Of a DNA stretch of 64,000 bases, positions 16,070 to 25,293 are shown in pieces. This stretch comes from RAM1 sp050247515 (lineage in GTDB: Bacteria > Pseudomonadota > Gammaproteobacteria > Burkholderiales > Burkholderiaceae_C): the NCBI GenBank assembly GCA_050247515.1, contig JBFWUB010000026.1, forward strand, positions 1-64,000, given 5' to 3'. How positions within the stretch are numbered: position 1 is the stretch's first letter; each line of letters opens with the position of its first letter. A model generated the notes under the pieces. That model was not told where the DNA came from, made no database searches, and saw only the letters and a list, made by a program, of their open reading frames with translations. Both the position numbers and the translations under genes were made by a program.

Positions 16070-17637
16070 GCGGCGTCCGCGCCCGCGTACCGGGCGGAAA
16101 ATTCCTGACGGCCGAGGCCGCGGTCGCCCTGATCAAGGATGGCGATACCGTTGCCTTGTGCGGCGGCGGTGGCGGTCTGATGGAGGCCAGCCACCTCATG
16201 GAGGCGGTGGAACGTCGATTCCTGGCCACGGGCCATCCGCGCAACCTCACCGCAGTTCATTCACTGGGCATCGGCGACAAAGCAGCGCGCGGGATGAACC
16301 GCTTCGCCCACGAAGGCCTGGTGCGTCGCGTCATCGGCGGGCACTGGGTCTGGTCGCCGCGCATGCAGGCGATGGCTCGTGACGAAAAGATCGAGGCCTA
16401 TTCGCTGCCTGGCGGCGTGATCATGCAGCTCTATCGGGAGATTGCCGCGGGGCGGCCCGGGCTCTTCACTCACGTCGGCTTGGGCACTTTTGTCGACCCG
16501 CGTCTTGGCGGCGGCAAGTTGAACCGGCGCACGACAGAGGATTTGGTGGAGGTGGTTCAGATGGACCACCGGGAATACCTTCGGTACAAGCCATTTCCAA
16601 TCAACGTCACTCTGATCCGCGGGTCCTACGCGGACGCGCACGGCAACATCAGCCTGGACGACGAGACCGCCAACCTCGAGATCTACCAAGCCGCCGTGGC
16701 GGCCCACAATTCCGGAGGGATCGTCATTGCCCAGGTGCGCACTGCCGTGGAAGCCGGGACGCTGCGCGCGCGTTCGGTTCGAATTCCCGGGGCCATCGTG
16801 GACGCGGTGGTGGTCGATCCGAAGCAATCCATGGGCTACGACGTCATCTTCGATCCGATGATGGCGGGCCTGGTCCAAGGCATTGTCCAGCCTGAGCCCG
16901 AGACCCCTGTCGGGCTGCGCGAGGTGATCGCCCGAAGGGCGCGGATGGAGCTGTTCGATGGCGCAGTGATCAACTATGGCTTCGGCATGCCCGACGGCGT
17001 GGCCAGGCTCGTTGCGCGGCGCGGCGATGCGCATCGCTACTACCAGACCGTTGAACATGGCAACTACGGTGGCGATTTGCTCATAGGCGAACAATTCGGA
17101 TTCGTCCGCAACCCGAGCGCGATGCTCGATGGCCCGTCACAGTTCGACTTCTATGCCGGTGGCGGCCTGGACATTGCATTCCTGGGGTTCGGGGAAGCAG
17201 ATGCATCCGGAAACGTCAATGTCTCCAAACTCGGTGGGCTGGTCGTCGGCCCGGGCGGTTTTATCGACATTGCGCATAACGCGCGCAAGACGGTTTTCTG
17301 CGGCAGTTTCGACGCCAAGGGCACGCGCATCCGCCTGGCCGATGATGCGCTGCATATCGATCGGCATGGTGAAGTGACCAAGTTCGTTCGCCAGGTGGCG
17401 CATATCACCTTTGCGGGGCAACTGGCGAGACAGCGGGGTCAGCGTGTTCTGTATGTGACCGAGCGCGCTGTCTTCGAGTTGACGGACGAGGGAGTGGTTC
17501 TCACCGAAGTGGCTCCAGGAGTCGATGTGCGCCGCGATGTGCTGGAGCGAATGGACTTTACGGCCTTGGTGCCGCGCGAGCCGAAGCGCATGCCGGTCGA
17601 ATGCTTTTCCAACGATTCACGAGACGCGACTTTGTGA
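16066..17637 (+). CDS. family I CoA-transferase (acetate/3-oxoacid or propionate CoA-transferase type)
   Basis: This 523-residue single-chain enzyme has both halves of the family. The N-terminal domain carries LCGGGGGLMEASHLMEA and DPRLGGGKLN. The C-terminal domain holds the catalytic glutamate in QTVEHGNYGG (about E330) and the glycine-rich AGGGLDIAFLGFGEADASGN. It moves CoA from a donor such as acetyl- or succinyl-CoA to a free acid, saving the ATP a ligase would use. It overlaps the upstream crotonase by four bases and is followed by a Bug receptor gene 56 bases later. The three genes look like an uptake-activation-hydration module. The acceptor acid is not deducible. Confidence 0.92.
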   Translation: MSGVRARVPGGKFLTAEAAVALIKDGDTVALCGGGGGLMEASHLMEAVERRFLATGHPRNLTAVHSLGIGDKAARGMNRFAHEGLVRRVIGGHWVWSPRMQAMARDEKIEAYSLPGGVIMQLYREIAAGRPGLFTHVGLGTFVDPRLGGGKLNRRTTEDLVEVVQMDHREYLRYKPFPINVTLIRGSYADAHGNISLDDETANLEIYQAAVAAHNSGGIVIAQVRTAVEAGTLRARSVRIPGAIVDAVVVDPKQSMGYDVIFDPMMAGLVQGIVQPEPETPVGLREVIARRARMELFDGAVINYGFGMPDGVARLVARRGDAHRYYQTVEHGNYGGDLLIGEQFGFVRNPSAMLDGPSQFDFYAGGGLDIAFLGFGEADASGNVNVSKLGGLVVGPGGFIDIAHNARKTVFCGSFDAKGTRIRLADDALHIDRHGEVTKFVRQVAHITFAGQLARQRGQRVLYVTERAVFELTDEGVVLTEVAPGVDVRRDVLERMDFTALVPREPKRMPVECFSNDSRDATL

Positions 17638-17693
17638 GTTGTTGGCAGGCTGCCGGGCGGCATACGGATTTACTTTCAAAGGAGATAGAGACC

Positions 17694-18671
17694 ATGAGAA
17701 ACACAGCAATTCGCAGGCGGACGCTTCTTGCCGCAGGTGCCTTGGTGGCCGCGCCGGCCATCATCCGCGCGCAAGGCTACCCCACGAAGCCGATCAAGAT
17801 AGTCGTCGGGTTCGCCCCCGGCGGTACCACCGACATCGTGGCGCGCCTGCTGGCGCCCTATCTTTCCGACAGCCTGGGACAACCGGTCGTGATTGAAAAC
17901 AAGTCCGGCGCCTCGGGGAACATCGGAACCGACCTGGTCGCCGGCACGACGCCCGATGGCTATACCTTCCTGGTGTCGGCCAGCGGGCAGATCGTCGTCA
18001 ATCCGGGCACACTCCCGGTGCTGCGCGCGCATCCTGTGAAAGATCTGCAGCACGTCTGCGGCGTTGCGCAATGCGACGTCGTGCTTGCCGTCAATCCGGC
18101 TGTCCAGGCAAGAAACGTGGGCGAACTGGTTGCGTTGTCCAAGCGTGAGCGGATGACCTATGGCACTTCGGCCAACGGCGGCCTCACGCATGTTCTCTTC
18201 GAACTGTTCAAGATGCGCGCGGGCCTCGACATTCCCGCCGTGCACTATCGCGGTACGGCTCCCATGATGCCGGACTGGATGGGGAACCAGTTCCAGCTGG
18301 GCCTGGACACCGTCACGACGCTGATGCCCTACATCAAAACAGACAAGTTGCGCGGGCTTTTCATCATTTCGAAAGTCCGTTCGCCGCTATTGCCAAACGT
18401 TCCGACGGCAGCGGAAGCCGGGCTCAAGGACTTCGACGATTACAAGAACTGGTTCGGTCTTCACGCGCCGAAAGGAACGCCCGAGCCGATCGTCAGCCGG
18501 GTTCGCCAGGCGGTCATGAAAGCCGCCCAGGACGCGGGCTACAAGGAAAAACTGTCCGCGCAGGGCTTGTCCGCCATGACGGAAACGGCCGACGAGTTCA
18601 ACCGCCGAATTCAATCCGAACTGCAGGCCTATGCAGAGGTGATCAAGAAAGCGAACATCAGGATTGAGTAG
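17694..18671 (+). CDS. Bug-family periplasmic solute-binding protein
   Basis: This 325-residue exported receptor has an N-terminal IRRRTLLAAGALVAAPAI signal with consecutive arginines, possibly Tat. Bug landmarks follow: PIKIVVGFAPGGTTDIVARLL, LGQPVVIENKSGASGN, ADYTF-like GYTFLVS, LTHVLFELFK, AVHYRGTAPMMPD and NVPTAAEAGLKDF. ATG at 17694 has an excellent AAAGGAGAT ribosome-binding site. It is last in the crotonase/CoA-transferase operon and probably captures the acid that the CoA-transferase activates. No cognate permease gene is adjacent, so it must use a TctAB pair encoded elsewhere or act in signalling. No clear terminator is visible after it. Confidence 0.92.
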   Translation: MRNTAIRRRTLLAAGALVAAPAIIRAQGYPTKPIKIVVGFAPGGTTDIVARLLAPYLSDSLGQPVVIENKSGASGNIGTDLVAGTTPDGYTFLVSASGQIVVNPGTLPVLRAHPVKDLQHVCGVAQCDVVLAVNPAVQARNVGELVALSKRERMTYGTSANGGLTHVLFELFKMRAGLDIPAVHYRGTAPMMPDWMGNQFQLGLDTVTTLMPYIKTDKLRGLFIISKVRSPLLPNVPTAAEAGLKDFDDYKNWFGLHAPKGTPEPIVSRVRQAVMKAAQDAGYKEKLSAQGLSAMTETADEFNRRIQSELQAYAEVIKKANIRIE

Positions 18672-18833
18672 TTGACGGCCCTCGGTGCATCCGGCCAGCG
18701 CCACGGTGCCGGCTTGATGCTACCGCGCTATTCAGCGGGCACTGCCGTTCTTCCGCTCCGCAACAAGCGTCATCGACGCGACGCGTGCGTACTTCCGAAG
18801 CGCCATGTGGTCGATCGAATTCTTTACCACCGG

Positions 18834-19426
18834 GGCACTCGTCTTCTGATGGGTAACGCACTGGTCGGAAGACTTCTTCTATCGCTGGGCACGCGTGACG
18901 TTACGCTCGTGATGCGCGGCGCGCCCTTGAGGACGGCTACGTAACCCGCGCAAACACGATCAGCAAACTTGAAAAGAAATTGGGGTCTCCTCCCGGCAAT
19001 CTTGAGAAAACCCTGACGCGCTTCAATGGCTATTGGAAAGACGGCGTGGACCCGGAGTTTGGCCGCGGCACGACGGTTTACCAGCGCGCCAACGGGGATG
19101 CGAATTGGTCCGGCCCCAACCCGAGCCTCGGTCCCGTTCAGACGCCGGACTTTTATGCGGTACGCCTGTACCCCGCCGACATCGGCGCAGCAACCGGTTT
19201 GGCAACGGATTCCGTCGCCCGAGCGCTTGATGCAGAGGGGCGCGTCATCCCGGGGCTTTATGCAGTCGGCAATGACATGCAGTCGGCCATGGGCGGTATC
19301 TACCCGGCTCCCGGAATCACCCTCGGTCCCGGGTTGGTGTTTGCGTACCTGGCTGCATTGGATGCCTCTGCACGTGCGGGTAAGGGACGGGCGCAGCAAC
19401 GACGCTATGGAGAGTGCGCCTTGTGA
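18834..19426 (+). pseudogene. decayed FAD-dependent dehydrogenase (3-ketosteroid dehydrogenase/fumarate-reductase-like), C-terminal part
   Basis: The frame from about 18929 to 19426 reads EDGYVTRANTISKLEKKLG, ARFN-type LTRFNGYWKDGVDPEFGRG, FYAVRLYPADIGAATGL and LYAVGNDMQSAMGGIYPAPG ending GPGLVFAYLAAL. These are the C-terminal substrate/FAD regions of FAD-binding-2 oxidoreductases. A preceding piece in another frame (RLLMGNALVGRLLLSL, from ~18834) belongs to the same protein, so at least one frameshift and a deletion separate them. The N-terminal Rossmann domain is absent. Intact relatives have ~550 residues. It is not functional and may once have served the neighbouring CoA pathway. Confidence 0.72.
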
Positions 19427-19439
19427 GCGGCCCCGACGA

Positions 19440-20034
19440 ACAGATTAGGTGGCTGTACCCTGCAGGACTCGATCGCGGAACGCCTGGCCGAACTCGGGTG
19501 CGCGGTCGAGTGCGACTTCCAGCGCCACGTGCTGCTCGTCGACGGCCGCTGGCATGTCCAGCTCGTCCTGTCGTGGCGGCGGTCGCACACTCGAGAGCCC
19601 GCACGGTTCGTCCAGCGGCGGCGACGCACCCGGAGCGACTACCGCCGCATAGCGCTCGCCGGCGACGACGTGCTCCCCGCCCACTACTACCTGGTCAGGA
19701 GGCCCGGTACGCGTTCCTCATGCTGCTGCGGCCGGAGAACCTGGCAGCGGTCGAGGAGTACCTGCTCATGGGCATCGAGCAGCTCGCCACCTATCTGTCG
19801 ACCCGGAGCGCCGCATCTGAGGGGCCGGAGGTGATGCCCGCCCGCGGCCGGGCAAAGCCGGACCGGGGGAAGGATCAGGCGGCCCGGGATCGTGATGAGT
19901 GGATCGAGCACCTCGCGTGGTGCCGGCAGCTTGCCGAGGGTCATTCGGCCGAGCTCATCTCGCGACGGCGTCAGCTTGAGGAGAGAGGGAACCGATTCGC
20001 GCTGCGGCTGCGGGCGAAACGGAAAGCTGAGTAG
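19440..20034 (+). pseudogene. unrecognised protein remnant with a frameshift
   Basis: Two consecutive frames look protein-like. The first (about 19453-19700) reads IAERLAELGCAVECDFQRHV, LLVDGRWHVQLVLSWRR and DYRRIALAGDD. The second (about 19700-20034) reads RYAFLMLLRPENLAAVEEYL and DEWIEHLAWCRQLAEG, then an alpha-helical, charged tail to a stop. The two would join with a frame change near 19700. I do not recognise the family. The arrangement is loosely reminiscent of recombinase C-termini, but I cannot support that. Bases 20035-20258 contain nothing recognisable. The stretch lies between two mobile-DNA remnants and is probably debris. Confidence 0.3.
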
Positions 20035-20258
20035 AAGTCTTCTCTCGCGGCGGACACTGGGGAAGCGGCAGAGTTCGATCCCCGGGGGTCCAGGACAAAG
20101 GACACAGGAACGAACTATGTCGCGTGGAACGCCTGCACCCCTGGCGCTGGATCGATTGAACGGAGACTTTGAGCCTGGGCGCATCCCTCACCGCACATCA
20201 GATGTACCAATGTCACCCCTGAATCGCCCCGGCTTTCGTAGAGGCCAGTTGGTTTAAG

Positions 20259-20756
20259 TCAGGCCGCCCCCGTGGGAGCCTGATTGGCGAGTTGCCGGTA
20301 GTAGTTTGCCTCAGCCTCCGCCGGCGGGATGTAGCCGATGGGTTCGAGCAATCGGTGGTGGTTAAACCAGGAAACCCATTCGAGCGTGGCCAGTTCCACT
20401 GACTCCTTGGTTTTCCATGGCGCCCGTCGATGGATCAATTCGGCCTTGTAGAGCCCGTTGATGGTCTCGGCCAAGGCGTTGTCGTAGGAGTCGCCCTTGC
20501 TGCCCACAGACGGTTCAATTCCTGCCTCGGCAAGGCGCTCTGTGTACCGGATGCTCACGTATTGCGAGCCGCGATCGGACTGGCACACCAGGCTGCCATC
20601 TCGCTCGGGCTGCCGGGCGTACAGGGCCTGTTCGAGGGCGTCCAGCACGAAGTCCGTCCTCATCGAGCTGCTCACGCGCCATCCGACGATGCGCCGGGCA
20701 AACACGTCTATGACGAACGCAACGTACAGCCAGCCTTGCCAGGTCGACACGTAGGT
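20259..20756 (-). mobile_element. IS3-family transposase OrfB, C-terminal part
   Basis: The frame encodes the rve/DDE core of an IS3-group transposase: YVSTWQGWLYVAFVIDVFARR with the first Asp, QSDRGSQYVS with the second, and DNALAETINGLYKAELI with the Glu. It then ends normally after ANYYRQLANQAPTG. All three catalytic residues are present. The helix-turn-helix N-terminal part and OrfA are missing; the frame enters foreign integrase sequence at about 20757. The remnant cannot transpose on its own. It borders the integrase fragment, indicating that one mobile element inserted in or recombined with the other. Confidence 0.85.
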
Positions 20757-20767
20757 GCCCGGGGCGG

Positions 20768-20926
20768 TTCTCGCATCCATGCAGCCAGTACGGCGCGCGT
20801 GCTCTTGCTCAGAGGCGTGCATCGTCCCTTGCGGCCCTTGCCGATAACTCGAACATGGGCGCCGGTGCCTACGTGCAGATCCTCGCGCCGAAGGCTTGTC
20901 AGCTCCGACAGACGCAACCCCTAAGA
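20768..20926 (-). pseudogene. tyrosine recombinase, internal catalytic fragment
   Basis: About fifty codons show GLRLSELTSLRRED, GTGAHVRVIGKGRKGR and TPLSKSTRAVLAAWMRE. This is the segment around the first catalytic arginine of phage-integrase-type recombinases, with the GKGRK strand. Both ends are cut: the IS3 remnant on one side and the end of the BtpA-like gene on the other. It is a short relic without function. Confidence 0.75.
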
Positions 20927-21604
20927 CTACCGCGCCCGCGCCACGAAAGCCCTGAGCTTGCCTTCATTCAGCGTGTACTCGTCGCGCGAGACGCCGGTGG
21001 ACACCAGGATGTCCGACACAAGTGGCGCGAAGTCGGCCACGTTGTCGATCGTCATGCCGCTGGCAACGGCCAGGCGGCCGCCGACGGCGCGGCTCATGGC
21101 CTCGATCTTGGCCAGCGCGGGCGCCGATCCAGTGGCCGCGCCGCTGGTGGTCGGGATCATGCCCAGCGAGGTCGCCACGCGCGCGGCGGCCGCGGGGTCG
21201 GGCTCCTCGCCCTGGTATTTGAAGGCCACGCCGGCAAAGACCGCGATCTGCGGATGCCGGCGCATGGCCTCGCACAGGGCGCGGCCGGTGTCGTCGATGC
21301 CGCTGGAGGCGATGCCCGAGGCACCGACCCACAGCGCGTTCACACCCGCAGCCGCGGCCGCATCCATGGCCTGGCCCGGCGAGTACGTCAGCAGGCACAG
21401 GCCGACGGACGGTGTCTCATCTCGTGTGGAGCGTACAGTGGCCCAGCAGTCGTTTAATGTGGCGCCCAGCGTGGGCAGCGCCGCGTCCCCGCCCGTATGC
21501 GAGATCAGGAACACGCCGTCAGCGCCGCAGGCCAGCGCCAGCTGCGCCTGCGACAGCGTGGTGTCCGCATCCCGGTGATGGATGACGATGTGGATGCGGC
21601 TCAT
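20927..21604 (-). CDS. BtpA-like TIM-barrel protein, function uncertain
   Basis: This 225-residue protein is built of alternating strands and helices: IHIVIHHRDADTTLSQA, CGADGVFLISHTGGD, VNALWVGASGI and ASGMTIDNVADFAPL. It ends ILVSTGVSRDEYTLNEGKLRAFV. The ending and the phosphate-loop-like ASGMT resemble the BtpA/SgcQ branch of ribulose-phosphate-binding TIM barrels, whose biochemical roles are mostly unknown. ATG at 21604 is preferred over an upstream TTG at 21622. It is the last gene of the gentisate operon, 14 bases after the Bug gene. The stop lies directly at integrase debris, so the original 3' flank is lost. The C-terminus could be slightly altered. Confidence 0.6.
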   Translation of the reverse strand: MSRIHIVIHHRDADTTLSQAQLALACGADGVFLISHTGGDAALPTLGATLNDCWATVRSTRDETPSVGLCLLTYSPGQAMDAAAAAGVNALWVGASGIASSGIDDTGRALCEAMRRHPQIAVFAGVAFKYQGEEPDPAAAARVATSLGMIPTTSGAATGSAPALAKIEAMSRAVGGRLAVASGMTIDNVADFAPLVSDILVSTGVSRDEYTLNEGKLRAFVARAR

Positions 21605-21618
21605 GGCGCCCGATCTAC

Positions 21619-22578
21619 TCAATCTACCTTGACTTGGCCGTTTGCGAGCGTGGTCTTCCAGCGGGCGGAGCTTTGCGCCAGCCAGCTACGCGCGGCGGCG
21701 CCCTCGCTGTTGATCATGCGCGTGTCCAGTTTGCGGTAGCGCTCGATCAGCGCGGGGGCGTTCAGGGCTTGGCGGATCTGCTCCTGCCAGTAGCTCTGGG
21801 CCGCCGCCGGTGTGGCCTTGGGGACGGTGATCACATAGCCGTAGGATAGGCTGAAGCCCGGAAAGCCGGCCTGCTCCAGCGTCGGCACATCGGGCAGCTC
21901 GGGCGAGCGCTGCCTGCCCGAGACGGCCAGGGCCACTAGCTTGCCTGACTGCAGGTGCGGGCGGACGCCGCCGATCACCACGAACGCGGCGTCCACGTGG
22001 CCGGCCAGCAGGTCGTTTACCGCCGGCGCGTTGCCGCGGTACGGAACGTGCGTGGCCTGGATCCCGCCGCGCTCGGCGAAGGCGACGAAGGCCAAGTGGC
22101 CCGGGCTGCCGCTGCCGGCCGAGGCATAGGTCAGCTTCGACTGCTTTGCCTTGCGCACCAGGTCGTCCACGGTGCGGACGCCGCTGCCGGCCGGCACCGT
22201 CAGCACCTGTTCGAAGGCGCCCACCAGCCGCACCGGCGTCATGTCAGCCAGCGGGTCGTGGCCCAGCTTCGCATACAGGTGCGGGCTCACGGTGATGGCG
22301 TTCTCCGCCGTGAACAGCAAGGTGTGGCCGTCAGGCTCGGCACGCATCAGCGCCTGCACGCCCAGATTGCCGTTCGCGCCGGTGATGTTGTCCACCACCA
22401 CCGGCTGGCCCACGCGCTTTTGCAGCTCCTCGGCCAGCACGCGCGCCATCACGTCTAGCGGCCCGCCGGCGGCGAAGTTCACGATGATCTTCACCGGCCG
22501 GGTGGGGAAGGCCTGTGCCATGCCCGCGAGGGGCGACAGGGCGGCCAGGGAAAGAAGGGTTCGTCGTTGCACTGTCAT
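21619..22578 (-). CDS. Bug-family periplasmic solute-binding protein
   Basis: This 319-residue receptor starts MTVQRRTLLSLAALSPLAG, a signal with paired arginines cleaved near AQA. Mature landmarks are VKIIVNFAAGGPLDVMARVL, ADGHTLLFTAEN-type DGHTLLFTAENAI, ATHVPYRGNAPAVNDLLAG and DVPTLEQAGFPGF. The start at 22578 is set by AGGAG six bases upstream; two in-frame starts just before it would be too close. It is strikingly similar in layout to the Bug gene at 24327-25286, which shares the GHVDAAFVVIG/GQVDVGFLVIG segment. The two are probably paralogues with related ligands within one operon, separated by the ThDP enzyme gene. Confidence 0.92.
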   Translation of the reverse strand: MTVQRRTLLSLAALSPLAGMAQAFPTRPVKIIVNFAAGGPLDVMARVLAEELQKRVGQPVVVDNITGANGNLGVQALMRAEPDGHTLLFTAENAITVSPHLYAKLGHDPLADMTPVRLVGAFEQVLTVPAGSGVRTVDDLVRKAKQSKLTYASAGSGSPGHLAFVAFAERGGIQATHVPYRGNAPAVNDLLAGHVDAAFVVIGGVRPHLQSGKLVALAVSGRQRSPELPDVPTLEQAGFPGFSLSYGYVITVPKATPAAAQSYWQEQIRQALNAPALIERYRKLDTRMINSEGAAARSWLAQSSARWKTTLANGQVKVD

Positions 22579-22609
22579 CATCAACTCCTGTGATCCGGTT
22601 GTTGCGGCC

Positions 22610-24289
22610 TCAATGGCCCTTCATCGCCTGCTGGTGCCACCAGGAGCTCCCGCCGATGACCTTCGCGTCCACCACCAACGGTCGGCGCAGACCGCCGCGT
22701 ACCATCTCGCTCAGCCGCTGCAGGTCGGCCTTGCCGCGCACCGTGATCCCGTCGGCGCCGTAGCCGCGGGCAATGGCGGCAATGTCGGTGTCCGGAAACT
22801 CCACCGTTTCCGTCGGGTGGCCCTGCGGGCCGAAGTAGTAGACCTCGGCGCCGTAGCCGTGGTCGTTGTAGACCACGATCAGCATGCCCAACTGCAGGCG
22901 CACCGCCGTCTCCAGCTCCGCGATGCCCATCAAAAATCCGCCGTCGCCGCAGGCCACCACCGGAAAGCGCGCGGGCTGCGCCAGCGCCGCGCCGATGCCG
23001 GTGGCCAGGCCTAGGCCGATGGACTGGAACGCCTGGGTGAAGGCGAAGCTGTTCTCGTCCGGCACCCGCAGGTACATGCTGGGGTAGCCCATGAAGTTGC
23101 CGGAGTCCACGGCCACGACACGGTCCTCGGGGATCATCCCGTCCAGCACCAGCGACAGCGTGCGCGGGTCGACCTGGGTGGCGGTGCTCGCGTCCTCGTG
23201 CGGCGTGTCGCGCCAGGAGCAGCGTGCGGCGATGTCGCGCCGCAGCGCCTCAGAGCGGCAGCCGTCGCCCCGATAACCATGCGAGCGCAGCAGCTCGGAG
23301 ACGGCCAGCGCGGTCGCCGCAACGTCGCCGACCACGCCCAGCTCCACAGGCCGGTTCTTGCCAATGGCCGCGGGCTCCAGGTCCACCTGCACCAGGCGCA
23401 CGCCGCGTCCCAGCAGGTGGCCATGGCCGGTGGTCCACATGTTGAGCGCCGAGCCCCAGCCGACGATGACGTCGGCATCGGCGATCAGTTCGGCCGTGAA
23501 GGGCGAGGAAAACCCGCCCGCCACGTCGATCGCCCACGGGTAGCCCGCGAACAGGCCCTTGGCGACGGCGCCCTCCGCCACCAGCGCGCCGGTGTCGTCG
23601 GCCAGCCGCTGCAGCGCGTCGCGGGCGGCCGCGCCGCGCGAGCCGCGGCCGGCGATGAAGACCGGACGCTTCGCCGTTTTCAGCAGTTCGGCCAGTGCCT
23701 GCACCGCGGACGGCGCCGCCTGGGGGCGGGGGGCGGCCACCAGCGGCTGCAGCTCCTCCAGCCGTTCCATCGCGATGGTCTCGGCCTGCACGTGCAGCGG
23801 CAGGTTCAGCAGCACGGTGCGCCTGTCGTTGAGCGCCAGCGCATAGGCGGCGCGCACGTCCGCCAGCATGGTCGCCGCCGAGCGCACCCGCATCGTGGAG
23901 GCGCCAACCGACCGCGCGAGCGCGTCCTGGTCCATGTGGAAGTTCGATGCGGGGTCCGCGGTTTCACCGCTCACCACCAGCAGCGGCGTGCGGCTCTTGG
24001 CCGCCTCGCCTATGCCTGTGGTGGCGTTGGTGAGCCCGCAGCCTTGGTGCAGCGACACCAGGGCGACCTCGCCGCTCATGCGCGCGTAGGCGTCGGCCAT
24101 GGTGGCCGCGCCGCCTTCGTGGCGCGCGGCCACGAAGCTGGCGCCACCGCGGACCAGGCCGTTGGTGAAATGGAAGTTGCCGCTCCCCACCACGCCGAAG
24201 GCCCGGCGTATGCCTAGGCGCACCAGCGCCAATCCCACGGCCTCGCCGACGGAGACCTGCCCTTCGCGGGCCTTCACTGTTTCTACCAT
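22610..24289 (-). CDS. thiamine-diphosphate-dependent enzyme (benzoylformate decarboxylase/acetolactate synthase family)
   Basis: About 559 residues hold the three domains of the decarboxylase/ligase branch of ThDP enzymes. An N-terminal pyrimidine-binding domain carries the activating glutamate in ARHEGGAATMADAYAR. A central domain contains FIAGRGSRG, and a C-terminal cofactor domain has GDGGFLMG and YNDHGYG, the GDG-X(n)-N motif. Such enzymes decarboxylate or ligate 2-oxo acids. In this operon it might act on an aromatic 2-oxo acid or on pyruvate released by ring fission; that is inference. ATG at 24289 (AGGA upstream) is preferred; a TTG at 24334 would overlap the preceding Bug gene by eight bases. 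Confidence 0.88.
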   Translation of the reverse strand: MVETVKAREGQVSVGEAVGLALVRLGIRRAFGVVGSGNFHFTNGLVRGGASFVAARHEGGAATMADAYARMSGEVALVSLHQGCGLTNATTGIGEAAKSRTPLLVVSGETADPASNFHMDQDALARSVGASTMRVRSAATMLADVRAAYALALNDRRTVLLNLPLHVQAETIAMERLEELQPLVAAPRPQAAPSAVQALAELLKTAKRPVFIAGRGSRGAAARDALQRLADDTGALVAEGAVAKGLFAGYPWAIDVAGGFSSPFTAELIADADVIVGWGSALNMWTTGHGHLLGRGVRLVQVDLEPAAIGKNRPVELGVVGDVAATALAVSELLRSHGYRGDGCRSEALRRDIAARCSWRDTPHEDASTATQVDPRTLSLVLDGMIPEDRVVAVDSGNFMGYPSMYLRVPDENSFAFTQAFQSIGLGLATGIGAALAQPARFPVVACGDGGFLMGIAELETAVRLQLGMLIVVYNDHGYGAEVYYFGPQGHPTETVEFPDTDIAAIARGYGADGITVRGKADLQRLSEMVRGGLRRPLVVDAKVIGGSSWWHQQAMKGH

Positions 24290-24326
24290 CCCGGCTGTCC
24301 TGCGTGTGTCTGTCGTGCCACGGGCA

Positions 24327-25286
24327 TCAGTCAAGCTTCTGCCCCGCCAGCGCCGCCTTCCAGCGGCTGCTGCTTTGCTCTATCCAGGCGCGGGCGCTCG
24401 CGCCGTCGCCGTTGACCACCCGGGTGTCGAAGGCCTTGAGGCGCTCCAACATCTTCGGGTCGGCCAGCATCTCGTGAAAGCGCTCCTGCCACCAGGCGGT
24501 CACCTGCGGCGACGCGCCCTTGGGCAGCATGCCGAAATACGCATAGGTGACCTGGAAGCCGGGGTATCCGGCATCGGCGAGGGTGGGCACGTCGGGCAGT
24601 TCCGGCGAGCGCTCCTTGCCGGAAGTGGCGAGCGCGAGCAGCTTGCCGGCCTTCAGGTGCTGGCGCGCCCCGCCGATCACCAGAAAGCCCACGTCCACCT
24701 GCCCACCGAGCAGGTCGTTCACCGCTGGCGCGCCGCCCTTGTAGGCGACGTGCGTGGCTGAGAAACCCGCGCGCTGCGCCAGGGCCAGGAAGGCCAAGTG
24801 CCCGGGGCTGCCGACGCCGGCGGACGCATATGTCACCGGCTGCGCGCGCGCCTTGGCAACCAGTTCGGGGAGCGTGCGCACGCCCTTGTTCGGGTTGACC
24901 ACCAGCACCTGCTCGAAGGTGCCGACCAGGCTGAACGGGACCAGGTCGGTGCGGGGGTTGAAGGGCAGCTTATCCTGCACCAGGGGCGTGATGGTCACCA
25001 CGTTTTCCACGGTGAACAGCACCGTGTGGCCGTCGGGCGCCGCGCGCGCGACCGCCTGGGCGCCGATCAGGCCGTTGGCGCCGGGCAGCGCATCCACCAC
25101 CACCGGCTGCCCGATCTTCGCCTGCAGGTGTTCCGCGAAGATGCGCGCCATCAGGTCGGCTGGCCCGCCGACCGCTAGGTTGACCACCAGCCGCACGGGC
25201 TTGCTAGGGAAGGCGTCGGCCGCCGAAGCCGCGCCCATGCTGACCGCCGCCGCCAGGACGGCGAGGCACCAGATGAATTTGCGCAT
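24327..25286 (-). CDS. Bug-family periplasmic solute-binding protein
   Basis: This 319-residue receptor has a Sec-type signal MRKFIWCLAVLAAAVSMG with cleavage near ASAAD. The mature sequence includes VRLVVNLAVGGPADLMARIF, IGQPVVVDALPGANGL, DGHTVLFTVENVVTI, THVAYKGGAPAVNDLL and ELPDVPTLADAGYPGF. ATG at 25286 lies seven bases after the maleate isomerase stop, so it is co-transcribed with the gentisate genes. It is a paralogue of the Bug gene at 21619. Two similar receptors in an operon that also encodes a complete TRAP transporter suggest that several related anions are sensed or imported. Confidence 0.92.
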   Translation of the reverse strand: MRKFIWCLAVLAAAVSMGAASAADAFPSKPVRLVVNLAVGGPADLMARIFAEHLQAKIGQPVVVDALPGANGLIGAQAVARAAPDGHTVLFTVENVVTITPLVQDKLPFNPRTDLVPFSLVGTFEQVLVVNPNKGVRTLPELVAKARAQPVTYASAGVGSPGHLAFLALAQRAGFSATHVAYKGGAPAVNDLLGGQVDVGFLVIGGARQHLKAGKLLALATSGKERSPELPDVPTLADAGYPGFQVTYAYFGMLPKGASPQVTAWWQERFHEMLADPKMLERLKAFDTRVVNGDGASARAWIEQSSSRWKAALAGQKLD

Positions 25287-25293
25287 GGCGTCC

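Noticed and set aside
20060..20100. gagttcgatccccgggggtcca looks like a tRNA T arm and 3' end.
   Set aside because: The would-be T stem does not pair around the loop, and there is no anticodon arm upstream.
1648..20926. The two tyrosine-recombinase fragments as halves of one gene.
   Set aside because: They cover different domains but appear to belong to different subfamilies, and each is bounded by a different insertion sequence.
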